A stretch of 64,000 nt of DNA from Halobacterium sp. KA-4. Its GTDB lineage: Archaea > Halobacteriota > Halobacteria > Halobacteriales > Halobacteriaceae. Below are positions 19,143 through 27,521 of this stretch, one piece after another; the stretch's first letter is position 1, and each line of letters opens with the position of its first letter. A program made the translations under genes and the position numbers. Location: assembly GCF_021028995.1 (NCBI RefSeq), contig NZ_JAJJZG010000009.1, positions 1-64,000 of the forward strand. The letters are read 5' to 3'. Below the pieces are notes generated by a model, which was not told the origin of the DNA, did not search any database, and was given only the letters and a program-made list of their open reading frames with translations.

Positions 19143-22100
19143 TCAGCACTCGCTCCAGCCACAGGACTCGCAGGTTTTGCAGCCTTCGCTGTAGTACAGC
19201 GTCATCGAGCCACAGTCCGGGCATTCGGGGCTCTCGCCCGCGTCGATGAGCGACTGCGTGGCGTCCTCAGTCTGTTGGCCGTCGCCACCAGCGCCGGAGG
19301 GACCCTGCGGGCCGCCGACAGCCGGCTCGGAGGCAGCGCCGCCGTCAGTCTCGGGCGTCGCCGCGTCGTCGGTAACTTCGCCGAGACGCTGCTGCTGGGG
19401 GTAGGCGGCGCGGTCGACGTCACCGTCGAGGTAACGCCGCAGCGCGGTGCCGAACGCGTCCGGGATGGAGTTGACCTGTTCGCCCTTGTCCCAGGCGACC
19501 TTCGGCGAGCGGATGCCCTGCAGTTTGTCCGCGATTTCCACGGGGTCGACGCCCGATCGCAGCGCCACGGAGATGGTCTTCGCGAGCGCTTCCGTGAACG
19601 AGCCCGTGAAGCCGCCACTGTTCCCAGTGTTCGCGAACAGCTCGAACGGCCGCTCGCGCTCGGGGTCCTCGTTGATGGTGACGTAGAGCTTCCCGTAGCC
19701 CGTATCGATGCGCTGGGTGACGCCGTGGAGGAGGTCGGGGCGAGCCTGTTTCTCGGCGAACTCGCCGTCGAAGGCGTCCTCCTCGCCCGCGAAGATGTCG
19801 CGGAGGTCCTCGCCGAATGCGGCCTGGACGTCCTCGTTGTCGAGGAAGCCCTCGATGCCGCCGAATGTCTCCTGGATGGTCTCGACGATGGCCTCGGCGG
19901 CCTCGTCCTCGTCCATCTGGGAGAATTCGGTGTTGTCCGCGCGCGTCGTCAACACCTGCTTGCTGCGGGTGCCGTCGCGGTAGACGGTGACGCCCTTCCC
20001 GCCGTTGTCGTAGATGTAGCGGTAGACCTCGTCCATGTCCTCGACGGACGCGTCGTTCGGGAAGTTACACGTCTTCGAGATGGCGGAGTCGACGCCCTGC
20101 TGGCAGGCCGTCTGGACCGCCGCGTGGTCCTTCCCGGAGAGGTCGGAGGTTACGACGAACAGTTCGCCGATGGGGTCCGGAACCGTCTCCAGCCCTTCGA
20201 CGCCGTCGAACTCGTTGTTCGACATCTGCTCCTGGGCTTCCTCCTTGACGGCCTCGACGTCGATGCCGTTCTCCTCCAGCGTGCGGAGGAAGTAGTCGTC
20301 GAACTCCACGAGCATCTCGTCGCCCTGCACGTCGTCGCTGACGTTCTTGTAGTAGGCGACGTTGTAGATGGGCTCACAGCCGCCCGTGGTGTTCCCGACC
20401 ATCGACGTGGTGCCGGTCGGTGCGATGGTCGTCGTGTTGTGGTTGCGAATCGGGAAGCCGTCCTCCCAGTCCGTGGGGTCCTCGCCCGTGTGGTGCTCGA
20501 ACCACTCGGGGTAGTCGGTTGGGTTCGCGTACTTGGACTTGTCCCACTCGTCGAAGCTCCCGCGCTCCGTGGCGAGATCGTGGGACGCGGCCTTCGACCC
20601 GTGGTCGATGTGGCGCATGACCTGCCGGGCAATCTCGTTGCCCTCCTCGCTGCCGTACTTCACGCCGAGCTGGATATACAGCTGCGCGAGACCCATGACG
20701 CCGAGGCCGACCTTCCGCATCTCGGCGACCTTCTCTTCGATTTCTTCGACCGGGAAGTCCGACATGGTGACGACGTTCTCCAGGAAGCGCGTCCCCATCT
20801 CGATGCGGTGGTCGAACTCCTCGTTGTCGAGTGCGTCCTTGAGGAAGCGGTCGACGCCCTCTTCGAGGGTGTCGAAGTCGTGCTCCTCGCTCCAGACGCG
20901 CCAGTCGGGGGCGTCCTGGGCGGCGAGCGTCGAGAGATTGATGTGGCCGAGGTTACACGCCTCGTACTCTTCGAGGGGCTGTTCGCCGCAGGGGTTCGTC
21001 GCGAGAATGCGGTGGTCGGGGTGTTCTTCGACGTCGAAGGAGTGCTGCTTGTTGACGCGTTCGAGGTAGATGACTCCGGGTTCGCCGTTCTCGTGGGCAC
21101 CCTCAACGATGCGCTCCCAGACCAGTTCCGCGGGCAGCGTGAGCTCCTCGCCGGGCGTGACGTACTCGCCGAGCCCGTACCGGGAGTACATCTCCTTGGT
21201 CTCCTCGGTGGCGATGTGGGGTTCCTCGGTGCGTGGGTTCGTGAACGTGTACTCCTCGCCGTTCTCGAGGGCCTCCATGAAGCCGTCCGTGACGCCCACG
21301 GAGATGTTGAAGTTCGAGAGGTGGCCCTCCACGGCGTTGCGGAGGTGTTCAGGGACGCGGCCGTCCTCGTCGATGAGTTCGCGGGCCTCTTCGAGGGCTT
21401 CCGAGAACTCCGTGTACGTGTAGTCGTCGGGGTCGTTGAGTTTGAGCGTCTGCGCGAGGCTGACGTCCTTGTTCTTCGCGTGGATGAACTCGATGACGTC
21501 CGGGTGGCTGATACGCATCACGGCCATCTGTGCGCCGCGGCGTGCGCCGCCCTGCGCGATGGTCTCACACATCTGGTCGAACGTCTCCATGAACGTCAGC
21601 GGGCCGGACGCGATACCGCCGGTGGAGCCGACGGTGTCGCCGTACGGCCGAAGCTTCCAGAATGCATACCCCATACCGCCGCCAGACTGGAAGACTTCCG
21701 CCGCTTCCTTGGCGGTCTGATGGATGTCCGTGATGTCGTCGTCCGGAGAGTCAACGAAGCACGCCGAGAGCTGCTGGAGCTCATCGCCGGCGTTCATCAG
21801 CGTCGGCGAGTTCGGCATGAACGAGAGGTCCTCCATTAGCTGCTGGAACTCCTCGCGTTGCGCTTCGACGTGGCTACGCACGTCACCGTCGTCGAGTTCG
21901 GGGACAATCGTGTCGTACGCGAACTTGTTGACGTTGCTCTCGGTGAGTTCAAGCTCAACGTCGTCCTCGGGGGAGACACCCTCACCGAAGACTTCGGCGG
22001 TGAGCTCATCGCGGCGCGGGTGGTCGGGTTTGAGCTGGTCGGGCGTAACCGTAACCGGCTCGTCGCTCTCATAGACGACTTCCGCGAGCGCGATGTTCTT

Positions 22101-22289
22101 CGCGACGCGCTCGAAGAGGTCCTCCTGTTCTTCGACGTGTTCGCCGTCGGCGTTCTTGCGGAGGTAGCGCGCCGGCAGGATGTTGTGGTAGGCGTTCGCG
22201 GTGAGGCGCTCCTCGAGCGAGTCGCCGGTGGTCCGCTTGATGGGCAGATCGACTTCGTCCGCGGAGACGTTCGGCGTGCTCATTGACAC
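19143..22289 (-). CDS. nrdJ: Adenosylcobalamin-dependent ribonucleotide reductase (class II)
   Basis: 1048 residues. It reduces ribonucleotides to deoxyribonucleotides using a B12-generated thiyl radical. Signatures are the substrate-site LSACFVDSPDDDITDIHQT with a redox Cys, NPCGEQPLEEYEACNLGHIN with the thiyl-radical motif, and NTTTIAPTGTTSMVGNTTGG. The C-terminal segment CPDCGSMTLYYSEGCKTC plus ESCGWSEC is a Cys-rich tail that probably re-reduces the active site or binds zinc. Like other long NrdJ proteins it has ~200 residues between the barrel and the tail. No intein interrupts it. Monocistronic by position. Confidence 0.96.
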   Translation of the reverse strand: MSMSTPNVSADEVDLPIKRTTGDSLEERLTANAYHNILPARYLRKNADGEHVEEQEDLFERVAKNIALAEVVYESDEPVTVTPDQLKPDHPRRDELTAEVFGEGVSPEDDVELELTESNVNKFAYDTIVPELDDGDVRSHVEAQREEFQQLMEDLSFMPNSPTLMNAGDELQQLSACFVDSPDDDITDIHQTAKEAAEVFQSGGGMGYAFWKLRPYGDTVGSTGGIASGPLTFMETFDQMCETIAQGGARRGAQMAVMRISHPDVIEFIHAKNKDVSLAQTLKLNDPDDYTYTEFSEALEEARELIDEDGRVPEHLRNAVEGHLSNFNISVGVTDGFMEALENGEEYTFTNPRTEEPHIATEETKEMYSRYGLGEYVTPGEELTLPAELVWERIVEGAHENGEPGVIYLERVNKQHSFDVEEHPDHRILATNPCGEQPLEEYEACNLGHINLSTLAAQDAPDWRVWSEEHDFDTLEEGVDRFLKDALDNEEFDHRIEMGTRFLENVVTMSDFPVEEIEEKVAEMRKVGLGVMGLAQLYIQLGVKYGSEEGNEIARQVMRHIDHGSKAASHDLATERGSFDEWDKSKYANPTDYPEWFEHHTGEDPTDWEDGFPIRNHNTTTIAPTGTTSMVGNTTGGCEPIYNVAYYKNVSDDVQGDEMLVEFDDYFLRTLEENGIDVEAVKEEAQEQMSNNEFDGVEGLETVPDPIGELFVVTSDLSGKDHAAVQTACQQGVDSAISKTCNFPNDASVEDMDEVYRYIYDNGGKGVTVYRDGTRSKQVLTTRADNTEFSQMDEDEAAEAIVETIQETFGGIEGFLDNEDVQAAFGEDLRDIFAGEEDAFDGEFAEKQARPDLLHGVTQRIDTGYGKLYVTINEDPERERPFELFANTGNSGGFTGSFTEALAKTISVALRSGVDPVEIADKLQGIRSPKVAWDKGEQVNSIPDAFGTALRRYLDGDVDRAAYPQQQRLGEVTDDAATPETDGGAASEPAVGGPQGPSGAGGDGQQTEDATQSLIDAGESPECPDCGSMTLYYSEGCKTCESCGWSEC

Positions 22290-22634
22290 TCACTCCTCAG
22301 TACAGTCCGTGTGGTGGGTTGTTGGTGTATCATGTATGGTCTACTTCCGGGTGTCGATGGGGACGACAAGGTACCGGGCACGGGAGGTTAGTAGTTGCGT
22401 TTCCGGCCCCCCGTGCTGGCGGTCCCCAAAGCGGCCCGAATCTGCGTGGCTGAACCGTTGGGCTGGGACCGATATAATGGTACCCAAAGCGCGGTGAAAG
22501 TGGTCGACTGTGATCGGCCGAAACCCCCGACGTGGACCCGGTTTCAGTTTCGGCCGTCCAGTGGAACCGAAGGGGGCATGCGACCCGGCCCGACTGCCCC
22601 CTCGCTTAAGTCGGTGGTCTGCGTGGACTTGAGC
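22290..22634. other. Divergent promoter region of nrdJ
   Basis: No gene seen. Between nrdJ (reverse) and a small membrane-protein gene (forward). An inverted repeat CGGCCGAAAC (22515-22524) / GTTTCGGCCG (22547-22556) could form a hairpin or bind a regulator. A CTTAAG at 22605-22610, 25-30 bases before ATG 22635, is a likely TATA element for the forward gene. I looked for a cobalamin riboswitch and saw none. Confidence 0.5.
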
Positions 22635-22826
22635 ATGCTCGCTGCACTCGTGCTCGCGCTCGGCGGCCTGACGTCCTCCCCGCTGGGCACACTGTTGGTC
22701 GCGCTCGTCGCCATCACAGTCATCGTCCTCGTCGGTCGCTTCGTGCTCAGCGTCGCGTGGAAACTGCTCGTGGTCGCGACGATACTGGTCGGCGCGGCGT
22801 GGGTCGTGACGACGATGCTGGGCTAG
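22635..22826 (+). CDS. 63-residue membrane protein
   Basis: Starts MLAALVLALGGLTSSPLG and is almost entirely hydrophobic: two membrane helices (~1-33 and ~36-60), short polar turns and no charged soluble part. The ATG follows a TATA-like CTTAAG at the spacing expected for a leaderless transcript; the longer open frame upstream is discarded. Convergent with trpG, overlapping its stop by four bases. Function unknown. Confidence 0.65.
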   Translation: MLAALVLALGGLTSSPLGTLLVALVAITVIVLVGRFVLSVAWKLLVVATILVGAAWVVTTMLG

Positions 22827-23416
22827 ACGGACGCGAGGAAGTTCTCCACGAGGTCGTGCCCGGCAGCCGTGAGCACGCTCTCCGGGTGGAACTGCACGCA
22901 CGCAATCGGGTGTTCTTCGTGGCGCACCGCCATCGCGAGTTCGGTGCCGTCGTGGTCGGTGCGCGCCGAGACCTCGAAGCAGTCCGGAATCTCGCCGCAG
23001 GCCAGCGAGTGGTAGCGCGCCGCCGGGAATCCCTGCTCGATACCGTCGAAGACGCCGCGACCGTCGTGCTCGACGGGACTGGTCTTCCCGTGCATCGGCT
23101 CGGGCGCGCGGTCGACCGTCCCGCCGTACTCGTAGACCGCGGCCTCCATCCCGAGGCAGACGCCGAGCGTCGGCACCTCCGCACTGACCTCGCGGAGCAC
23201 GGGCGCGGTGACGCCGACGTCGCGCTCGTTCTTCGGATGGCCCGGCCCCGGACTGATGACAATTGCGCCTGGGTCCGCATCGCGCACCTCCTCCAGGCTC
23301 GCAGTGTTCTTCAGGACGGTCGTCTCGGGGCGCTCTCCGTCGACGTGCTGCTCGGAGACGTACTCCACGAGGTTGTACGTGAACGAGTCGAAGTTGTCCA
23401 CGAAGAGGACGTTCAT
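22823..23416 (-). CDS. trpG: Anthranilate synthase, glutamine amidotransferase component
   Basis: 197 residues, class I glutaminase that feeds ammonia to TrpE. VDNFDSFTYNLVEYV at the N-terminus and ISPGPGHP near residue 55 are typical. The nucleophile lies in GVCLGMEAA near residue 87, and the catalytic His-Glu pair in VQFHPESV near 178. The residues after the Cys read LGME instead of the usual LGHQ; these are not catalytic, but the change is notable. Last gene of trpDFEG, overlapping trpE by four bases. Confidence 0.94.
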   Translation of the reverse strand: MNVLFVDNFDSFTYNLVEYVSEQHVDGERPETTVLKNTASLEEVRDADPGAIVISPGPGHPKNERDVGVTAPVLREVSAEVPTLGVCLGMEAAVYEYGGTVDRAPEPMHGKTSPVEHDGRGVFDGIEQGFPAARYHSLACGEIPDCFEVSARTDHDGTELAMAVRHEEHPIACVQFHPESVLTAAGHDLVENFLASV

Positions 23417-25014
23417 CCCTCCACCTCCGGCGTCTCCGACTCCTCGTCCTCACGAATGCGCTCGACGGCCGCGAGCACGCCGTCCATCTTCGCCTCCGTC
23501 TCGTCGAACTCCGCGGCGGGGTCGCTGTCCGCGACGATACCCGCGCCAGCGCGCACGCGGAGGGTGTCCACGTCACCAGTATGCCCAATTGTCGCGGACC
23601 GAATCGTAATGGCGAACTCGGCGTCCCCGTTCCACGAGAAGTAGCCGACGCCGCCGCCGTAGATGCCCCGCGGCGACGCTTCGAGCGCGTGGATGTGCTC
23701 CATCGCGCGCACCTTCGGCGCGCCAGAGAGCGTACCGGCGGGGAACGACGCGCGGGTCGCATCGAAGGCGTCCCGGCCGTCCTGCAGTGTACCCGTCACC
23801 GTGGACTCGATGTGCTGGACGTGACTGTACTTGAGCACACGCATGAATTCGGGGACGCGCACGCTCCCGGGCTCGCTGACGCGGCGCACGTCGTTGCGCG
23901 CGAGGTCGACAAGCATCGTGTGCTCGGCGCGCTCCTTCTCGTCGGCGAGCATCTCGCCGGCGAGCCGCCGATCCTCAACGGGACTCGACCCCCGCGGACA
24001 GGTGCCCGCGATTGGGTTGTTGAGCACGGTGTCGTCGTGGACCGCGACCAGCGTCTCCGGACTGGCCCCGACGACCGTGCGGTCGTCGTGCGACAGCAAG
24101 AACATGTACGGCGATGGGTTGACGTCCCGGAGCGCAGCGTAGAGACCGCGGGGGTCAACGTCGCCGTCGAGTTCGCGCGTGCGAGAGACGACCGCCTGGT
24201 ACACTTCGCCGTCCAGCACTGCCTCCTTCGCTTTCGCGACGCTGTCCTCGTACTCGCCGCGGGCACCCGCTCGCTCATCGGTGACGCGGAAGCCACCGAA
24301 CTCGGGCTCGGCGGCTTCGGAGAGGTCGCGCTGCACGCGCTCGGCTTCGGCAACGAGGCCGTCGTAGACGGCGTCGGGGTCGTCCTCGTCACCCACGAGC
24401 GGCGTGAACACCAGCGAGACGGTGTCGGTCGCGCGGTCGAAGACGAGCGTGCGCGTCGTCAGCACGAACTCGGCGTCGGGCAGCGGCGTGTCGGGGCGCT
24501 CGACGCCGACCTCCTCCAACCAGAGGTCGTAGACGGCGTCGTACGCGAGGAAGCCGACGAGCCCGCCGTCGAGCAACTGGCGGTCCTCGTCCGGGAACCC
24601 GCGGCGTTCGACGTCCGGGAGCGCGCCCCGGAGCTGGTCGAGCACGTCACCGTCGTCAGCGTCCAGGAACTCCGTCACGCGGTCGTCACGGAGCGCCTGC
24701 ACTTCGGTCCCGTCGGGGTGAGCGGTGACGACGGCGGCGGGGTCGTAGCCGACGAACGAGTAGCGCGCGTGGCGGTCCTCGGTCGCGTCCGACGGCCGGA
24801 ACGCGCCGTCCGGGTCGCTCGCCGACGTCTTCTCGGCGCTCTCCAGCACGAAGCCATAGTCGCCGTCGGTCAGCGTGGCGTACGCCGACAGCGGCGAAAC
24901 GCCGACGTCGAGTTCGGCGGCGACGCGGACCACGGCGGGACCGTCGGCCGCGAGGTCGGCGAACTCGTCGCGGGTGGTGTCCAGTCCCGTGGAGGCCTCG
25001 TCGGCGTCGGTCAC
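23413..25014 (-). CDS. trpE: Anthranilate synthase component I
   Basis: 533 residues, chorismate-binding family. The N-terminal feedback domain contains PLSAYATLTDGDYGFVLESA, where the SxYxxL/LLES-like tryptophan-binding region is expected. The C-terminal catalytic part shows NNPIAGTCPRGSSPVED, MLVDLARNDVRRV, TFPAGTLSGAPKVRAMEHI and GIYGGGVGYFSWNGDAEFAI, all diagnostic. It converts chorismate to anthranilate with TrpG. ATGA-type overlaps with trpF and trpG on both sides show a coupled operon. Confidence 0.96.
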   Translation of the reverse strand: MTDADEASTGLDTTRDEFADLAADGPAVVRVAAELDVGVSPLSAYATLTDGDYGFVLESAEKTSASDPDGAFRPSDATEDRHARYSFVGYDPAAVVTAHPDGTEVQALRDDRVTEFLDADDGDVLDQLRGALPDVERRGFPDEDRQLLDGGLVGFLAYDAVYDLWLEEVGVERPDTPLPDAEFVLTTRTLVFDRATDTVSLVFTPLVGDEDDPDAVYDGLVAEAERVQRDLSEAAEPEFGGFRVTDERAGARGEYEDSVAKAKEAVLDGEVYQAVVSRTRELDGDVDPRGLYAALRDVNPSPYMFLLSHDDRTVVGASPETLVAVHDDTVLNNPIAGTCPRGSSPVEDRRLAGEMLADEKERAEHTMLVDLARNDVRRVSEPGSVRVPEFMRVLKYSHVQHIESTVTGTLQDGRDAFDATRASFPAGTLSGAPKVRAMEHIHALEASPRGIYGGGVGYFSWNGDAEFAITIRSATIGHTGDVDTLRVRAGAGIVADSDPAAEFDETEAKMDGVLAAVERIREDEESETPEVEG

Positions 25015-25655
25015 GCTTCCACCTCGCGCTGTCCGGTCGCGTTCGCGACGAACCGCCGGACTGCGTCGTGGTCCTTCTCGCCGCCCGTCCGCTCGACGCC
25101 GGAGGCGACGTCGACCGCGAACGGCTCGACGGTCGCGACGGCCTCGGCGACGTTCTCGGGCGTGAGTCCGCCCGCGAGCACGACCGGTGAGTCCACGCTG
25201 TCGGCGAACTCGCGGGTCGCGTCCCAGTCGTGCGTGCGGCCTGTGCCGCCCGCACCTTCCTCGTCCACGGAGTCCACGAGCAGCGCGTCGGCGACGTCGT
25301 CGTAGCGCGCGCCCTCGGGGTCGGCAGAGTCGACGGTCTTCAGCACGGCTGCCGAGGTGTTCGCCGCGACGTACGCGACGTCGCTCACGGGACCGTCGCC
25401 GTGGAGTTGGACGGCGTCCGGGTTCACGCGGTCGACGAGTTCGACCGCGCGCTCGGGGGATTCGGGCATCGTCACGAGCACGGTAGTGACGAACGGCGGC
25501 GCGGCGGCGACGAGGTCGGCTGCTCGCTCGACGCTCACCTCGCGGGGGGTGTCCACGGGCACGTCGACGATGAACCCGAGCGCGTCCGCGCCGGCGTCGA
25601 CGGCCGCGCGGCGGTCGCGCTCGTTCGTCAGCCCGCAGATTTTCGCGCGCGTCAT
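25011..25655 (-). CDS. trpF: Phosphoribosylanthranilate isomerase
   Basis: 214 residues, a small TIM barrel. KICGLTNERDRRAAVDAGAD carries the catalytic Cys (residue 7), and VVLAGGLTPENVAEAV with VDVASGVER forms the C-terminal phosphate-binding loop. The catalytic Asp is expected in the ALLVDSVDEEG strand. It catalyses the Amadori rearrangement in tryptophan synthesis. Second gene of the operon, overlapping trpD and trpE by four bases each. Confidence 0.94.
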   Translation of the reverse strand: MTRAKICGLTNERDRRAAVDAGADALGFIVDVPVDTPREVSVERAADLVAAAPPFVTTVLVTMPESPERAVELVDRVNPDAVQLHGDGPVSDVAYVAANTSAAVLKTVDSADPEGARYDDVADALLVDSVDEEGAGGTGRTHDWDATREFADSVDSPVVLAGGLTPENVAEAVATVEPFAVDVASGVERTGGEKDHDAVRRFVANATGQREVEA

Positions 25656-26662
25656 CGCGTCGCCGTCGCGGGGTTGCGGAGCGTCTCCAGCGTCTCCCCG
25701 GCGGCGCCGGAGTCGATGGCTTCGGCGGCGCGCTCCGCGCCTTCCTCCAGCGAGTCGGCTTCGCCGGCGACGTAGATGGCCGCGCCCGCGTTCGCGAGAA
25801 TGATGTCGCGCTTCGGCCCGGTCACGTCGCCGGTGACGATGCCGCGGAGGTCGCGTGCGTTCTCTTCGGGGGTCCCGCCGGAGACTTCCTCGATGGGCGC
25901 CTCCTCCAATCCGAAGTCCGCGGGCGTGACGGTGTACTCCTCGATGTCGCCGTCGTCGAGTTCGGCGACGACGGACTCGCCGTGGAGCGCGAACTCGTCG
26001 AGACCGTCGCCGTGGACGACGAGCGCGCGGTCGACGCCCATGTGCGAGAGCGCGCGAGCGAGCACGGGCACGAGGTCTGGGTCGTAGACGCCCACGACCT
26101 GTGCGTCCGCGCCCGCGGGGTTCGTGAGCGGGCCGAGCACGTTGAAGATAGTGCGGATGCCGAGTTCGCGGCGCGGCCCGATGACCGCCTTCATCGCGGG
26201 GTGGAACGCGGGTGCGTGCATGTAGCCGATGCCGTGCTCCTCGATGGTCTCCTCGACCGCCTCCGGGCTGGCGTCGAGGTCGACGCCCACCTCTTCGAGC
26301 ACGTCCGAACTCCCCGACGACGAGGAGACGGAGTAGTTGCCGTGTTTCGCGACGGGGACGCCGGCGCCAGCGACCACCATCGTCGACGTCGTGGAGACGT
26401 TGATGGTGTCGTAGTCGTCGCCGCCGGTCCCGCAGGTGTCGACGAGCGGTTCGCGGTCCGGGTCGATAGTGTGGGCGGCGTCGCGCATCCCCTGCGCGAA
26501 CCCCGCGATTTCGGTCTCGGTCTCGCCTTTCGCGCGGAGCGCGGCGAGCAGCGCGCCGATTTCCGCGTCTGTCGCGTCCTCGAACAGTCGGGTGACGGCG
26601 TCACGCGCTTTGTCGAGGGTGAGGTCCTCGCCGGCGGTGACGCTCTCGATGTATTCCTCCAT
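25652..26662 (-). CDS. trpD: Anthranilate phosphoribosyltransferase
   Basis: 336 residues from ATG 26662. A start 27 codons upstream would place the TATA box and TGTACA boxes inside the gene, so it is rejected. The PRPP-binding loop reads VDTCGTGGDDYDTINVST near residue 77, and anthranilate contacts are in VAKHGNYSVSSSSGSSDVLE. GPLTNPAGADAQVVGVY is also diagnostic. It joins anthranilate to PRPP. First gene of trpDFEG; its promoter carries the operator features listed separately. Confidence 0.95.
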   Translation of the reverse strand: MEEYIESVTAGEDLTLDKARDAVTRLFEDATDAEIGALLAALRAKGETETEIAGFAQGMRDAAHTIDPDREPLVDTCGTGGDDYDTINVSTTSTMVVAGAGVPVAKHGNYSVSSSSGSSDVLEEVGVDLDASPEAVEETIEEHGIGYMHAPAFHPAMKAVIGPRRELGIRTIFNVLGPLTNPAGADAQVVGVYDPDLVPVLARALSHMGVDRALVVHGDGLDEFALHGESVVAELDDGDIEEYTVTPADFGLEEAPIEEVSGGTPEENARDLRGIVTGDVTGPKRDIILANAGAAIYVAGEADSLEEGAERAAEAIDSGAAGETLETLRNPATATR

Positions 26663-26687
26663 TATGGACACCAGTGTACTTCTTCGC

Positions 26688-26710
26688 GTTATAGTGTACA
26701 ACTTTGTACA
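26688..26710 (-). promoter_or_regulatory. trpD promoter: TATA box with two TGTACA boxes
   Basis: On the reverse strand CTATAAC (around 26688-26694) lies 26-31 bases before ATG 26662, so the message is probably leaderless. Directly upstream are two TGTACA hexamers, 26695-26700 and 26705-26710, ten bases apart, and a related GTGTAC at 26674-26679 lies downstream. TGTACA is the TRP-box consensus bound by TrpY in Methanothermobacter; boxes at the BRE position would block TFB/TBP. TrpY-like control here is inference. Confidence 0.65.
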
Positions 26711-26811
26711 GCGACTTAACTCTGCCGGGGCACGCACCCCCACGCAGGTACCGATTCGAAACCTTCAACTATACCCCCGGACTACGCTGGAATGCGTTCG
26801 AAGACCGCTGC

Positions 26812-26886
26812 GGGTTGGTGGTCTAGTCAGGCTATGACACCTCCTTGACATGGAGGAGGTCGGCGGTTCAAATCCGCCCCAACCCA
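26812..26886 (+). tRNA. tRNA-Val (GAC)
   Basis: 75 bases, complete cloverleaf: acceptor GGGTTGG pairs with CCAACCC, discriminator A, anticodon stem CCTCC/GGAGG with loop TTGACAT (anticodon GAC), T-arm GGCGG-TTCAAAT-CCGCC. No intron and no encoded CCA. Its 3' end is duplicated imperfectly about 135 bases downstream. Confidence 0.96.
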
Positions 26887-26897
26887 TACTCTGAAAC

Positions 26898-26936
26898 CTT
26901 CACCGCGAAGCGACTGCTCTGTCGCTTCGCGTGAAG
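26898..26936. repeat. Strong hairpin after tRNA-Val
   Basis: GCGAAGCGAC (26905-26914) pairs perfectly with GTCGCTTCGC (26921-26930) around a six-base loop. CTTCAC/GTGAAG extend the stem past a single bulge. It could stop or process the tRNA transcript, or be a small element tied to integration at the tRNA. Confidence 0.65.
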
Positions 26937-26955
26937 TGCTCGTGTGAATGGCGTT

Positions 26956-27042
26956 GGCGGATTTGAACTTCTGCAAGACGCAGCGCGAGCGATGTCGAGT
27001 GACCGTCTTGCTCCAATTCACAATCCGCCCGAACCCATCCTC
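26956..27042. repeat. tRNA-Val 3'-end duplication and inverted copy
   Basis: Bases 27018-27042 repeat the tRNA-Val 3' part from the T-loop through ATCCGCCC-AACCCAT-CTC with a few changes. A second, inverted piece, GGCGGATTTGAA, lies at 26956-26967 and is the left arm of an imperfect inverted repeat (26956-26980 against 27004-27029). Duplicated tRNA 3' ends are the usual footprint of site-specific integrases; the 135-base interval leaves no room for an element, so this is probably a relic att site. Confidence 0.55.
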
Positions 27043-27143
27043 CGACGCGCACGCCGACGAGCACCGCGTAGCGTGTGCGAGTCTCGTCGTATAACAAATC
27101 CCGGGGAAGCCTCTTGTTCCCGTAGGCGATTGCAGAGGTATCG

Positions 27144-27464
27144 ATGTACCTCGTCACCTTCCGCCTCGACCCCGGGGAGTACGACGACGAGTTCCACGAG
27201 CTCAACGACCGGATACAGGCAGCCGCCGAAGACACGGACGGGTATCGCGGCAAGCGCACGTGGAACAACCCGGAGAGCGACGAGATGCTCGTCGTCTACT
27301 ACTGGGAGTCGCTGGACGGGCTTGACGAGTTCGGCGCCGTCGACTACCACGAACGAGCGAAAGGACGGTGGACGGAGTGGTACGACGCCTACGAAGTCAC
27401 CGTCACGGAAGTGCTGGATAGCTACGGGAGCGGATTCGGGGACGACGCAGACCCGCCCGAGTAG
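27144..27464 (+). CDS. Antibiotic-biosynthesis-monooxygenase-like (ABM-fold) protein
   Basis: 106 residues. MYLVTFRLDPGEYDDEFHEL opens a ferredoxin-like alpha/beta unit; WNNPESDEMLVVYYWESLDGLDEF matches the ABM/dimeric-barrel pattern of a strand carrying YYWES followed by a helix. Related small proteins oxidise quinols or degrade heme, but no catalytic set can be named. It precedes the TetR regulator by 57 bases on the same strand; a separate TATA-like GATATGAG between them suggests the regulator also has its own promoter. Confidence 0.65.
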   Translation: MYLVTFRLDPGEYDDEFHELNDRIQAAAEDTDGYRGKRTWNNPESDEMLVVYYWESLDGLDEFGAVDYHERAKGRWTEWYDAYEVTVTEVLDSYGSGFGDDADPPE

Positions 27465-27498
27465 TCAAGCTGTCGGGCGACGAGGAAACGGATATGAG

Positions 27499-27507
27499 TC
27501 TACCGTC
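27499..27507 (+). promoter_or_regulatory. Half-site TCTACCGTC before the TetR gene
   Basis: Nine bases identical to the left half of the operator in front of the aldehyde dehydrogenase gene (29789-29797). It lies between a TATA-like GATATGAG and ATG 27522. The right half is not recognisable. It suggests weak autoregulation by the TetR protein. Confidence 0.4.
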
Positions 27508-27521
27508 CCAAGAGAACAGTA

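Noticed and set aside
19275-21839. 854-residue forward open frame opposite nrdJ
   Set aside because: Entirely antisense to nrdJ, with Val/Arg/Leu-rich composition typical of GC shadows.
22290-22634. Cobalamin riboswitch upstream of the B12-dependent ribonucleotide reductase
   Set aside because: Looked for the B12-box and the expected fold; not found.
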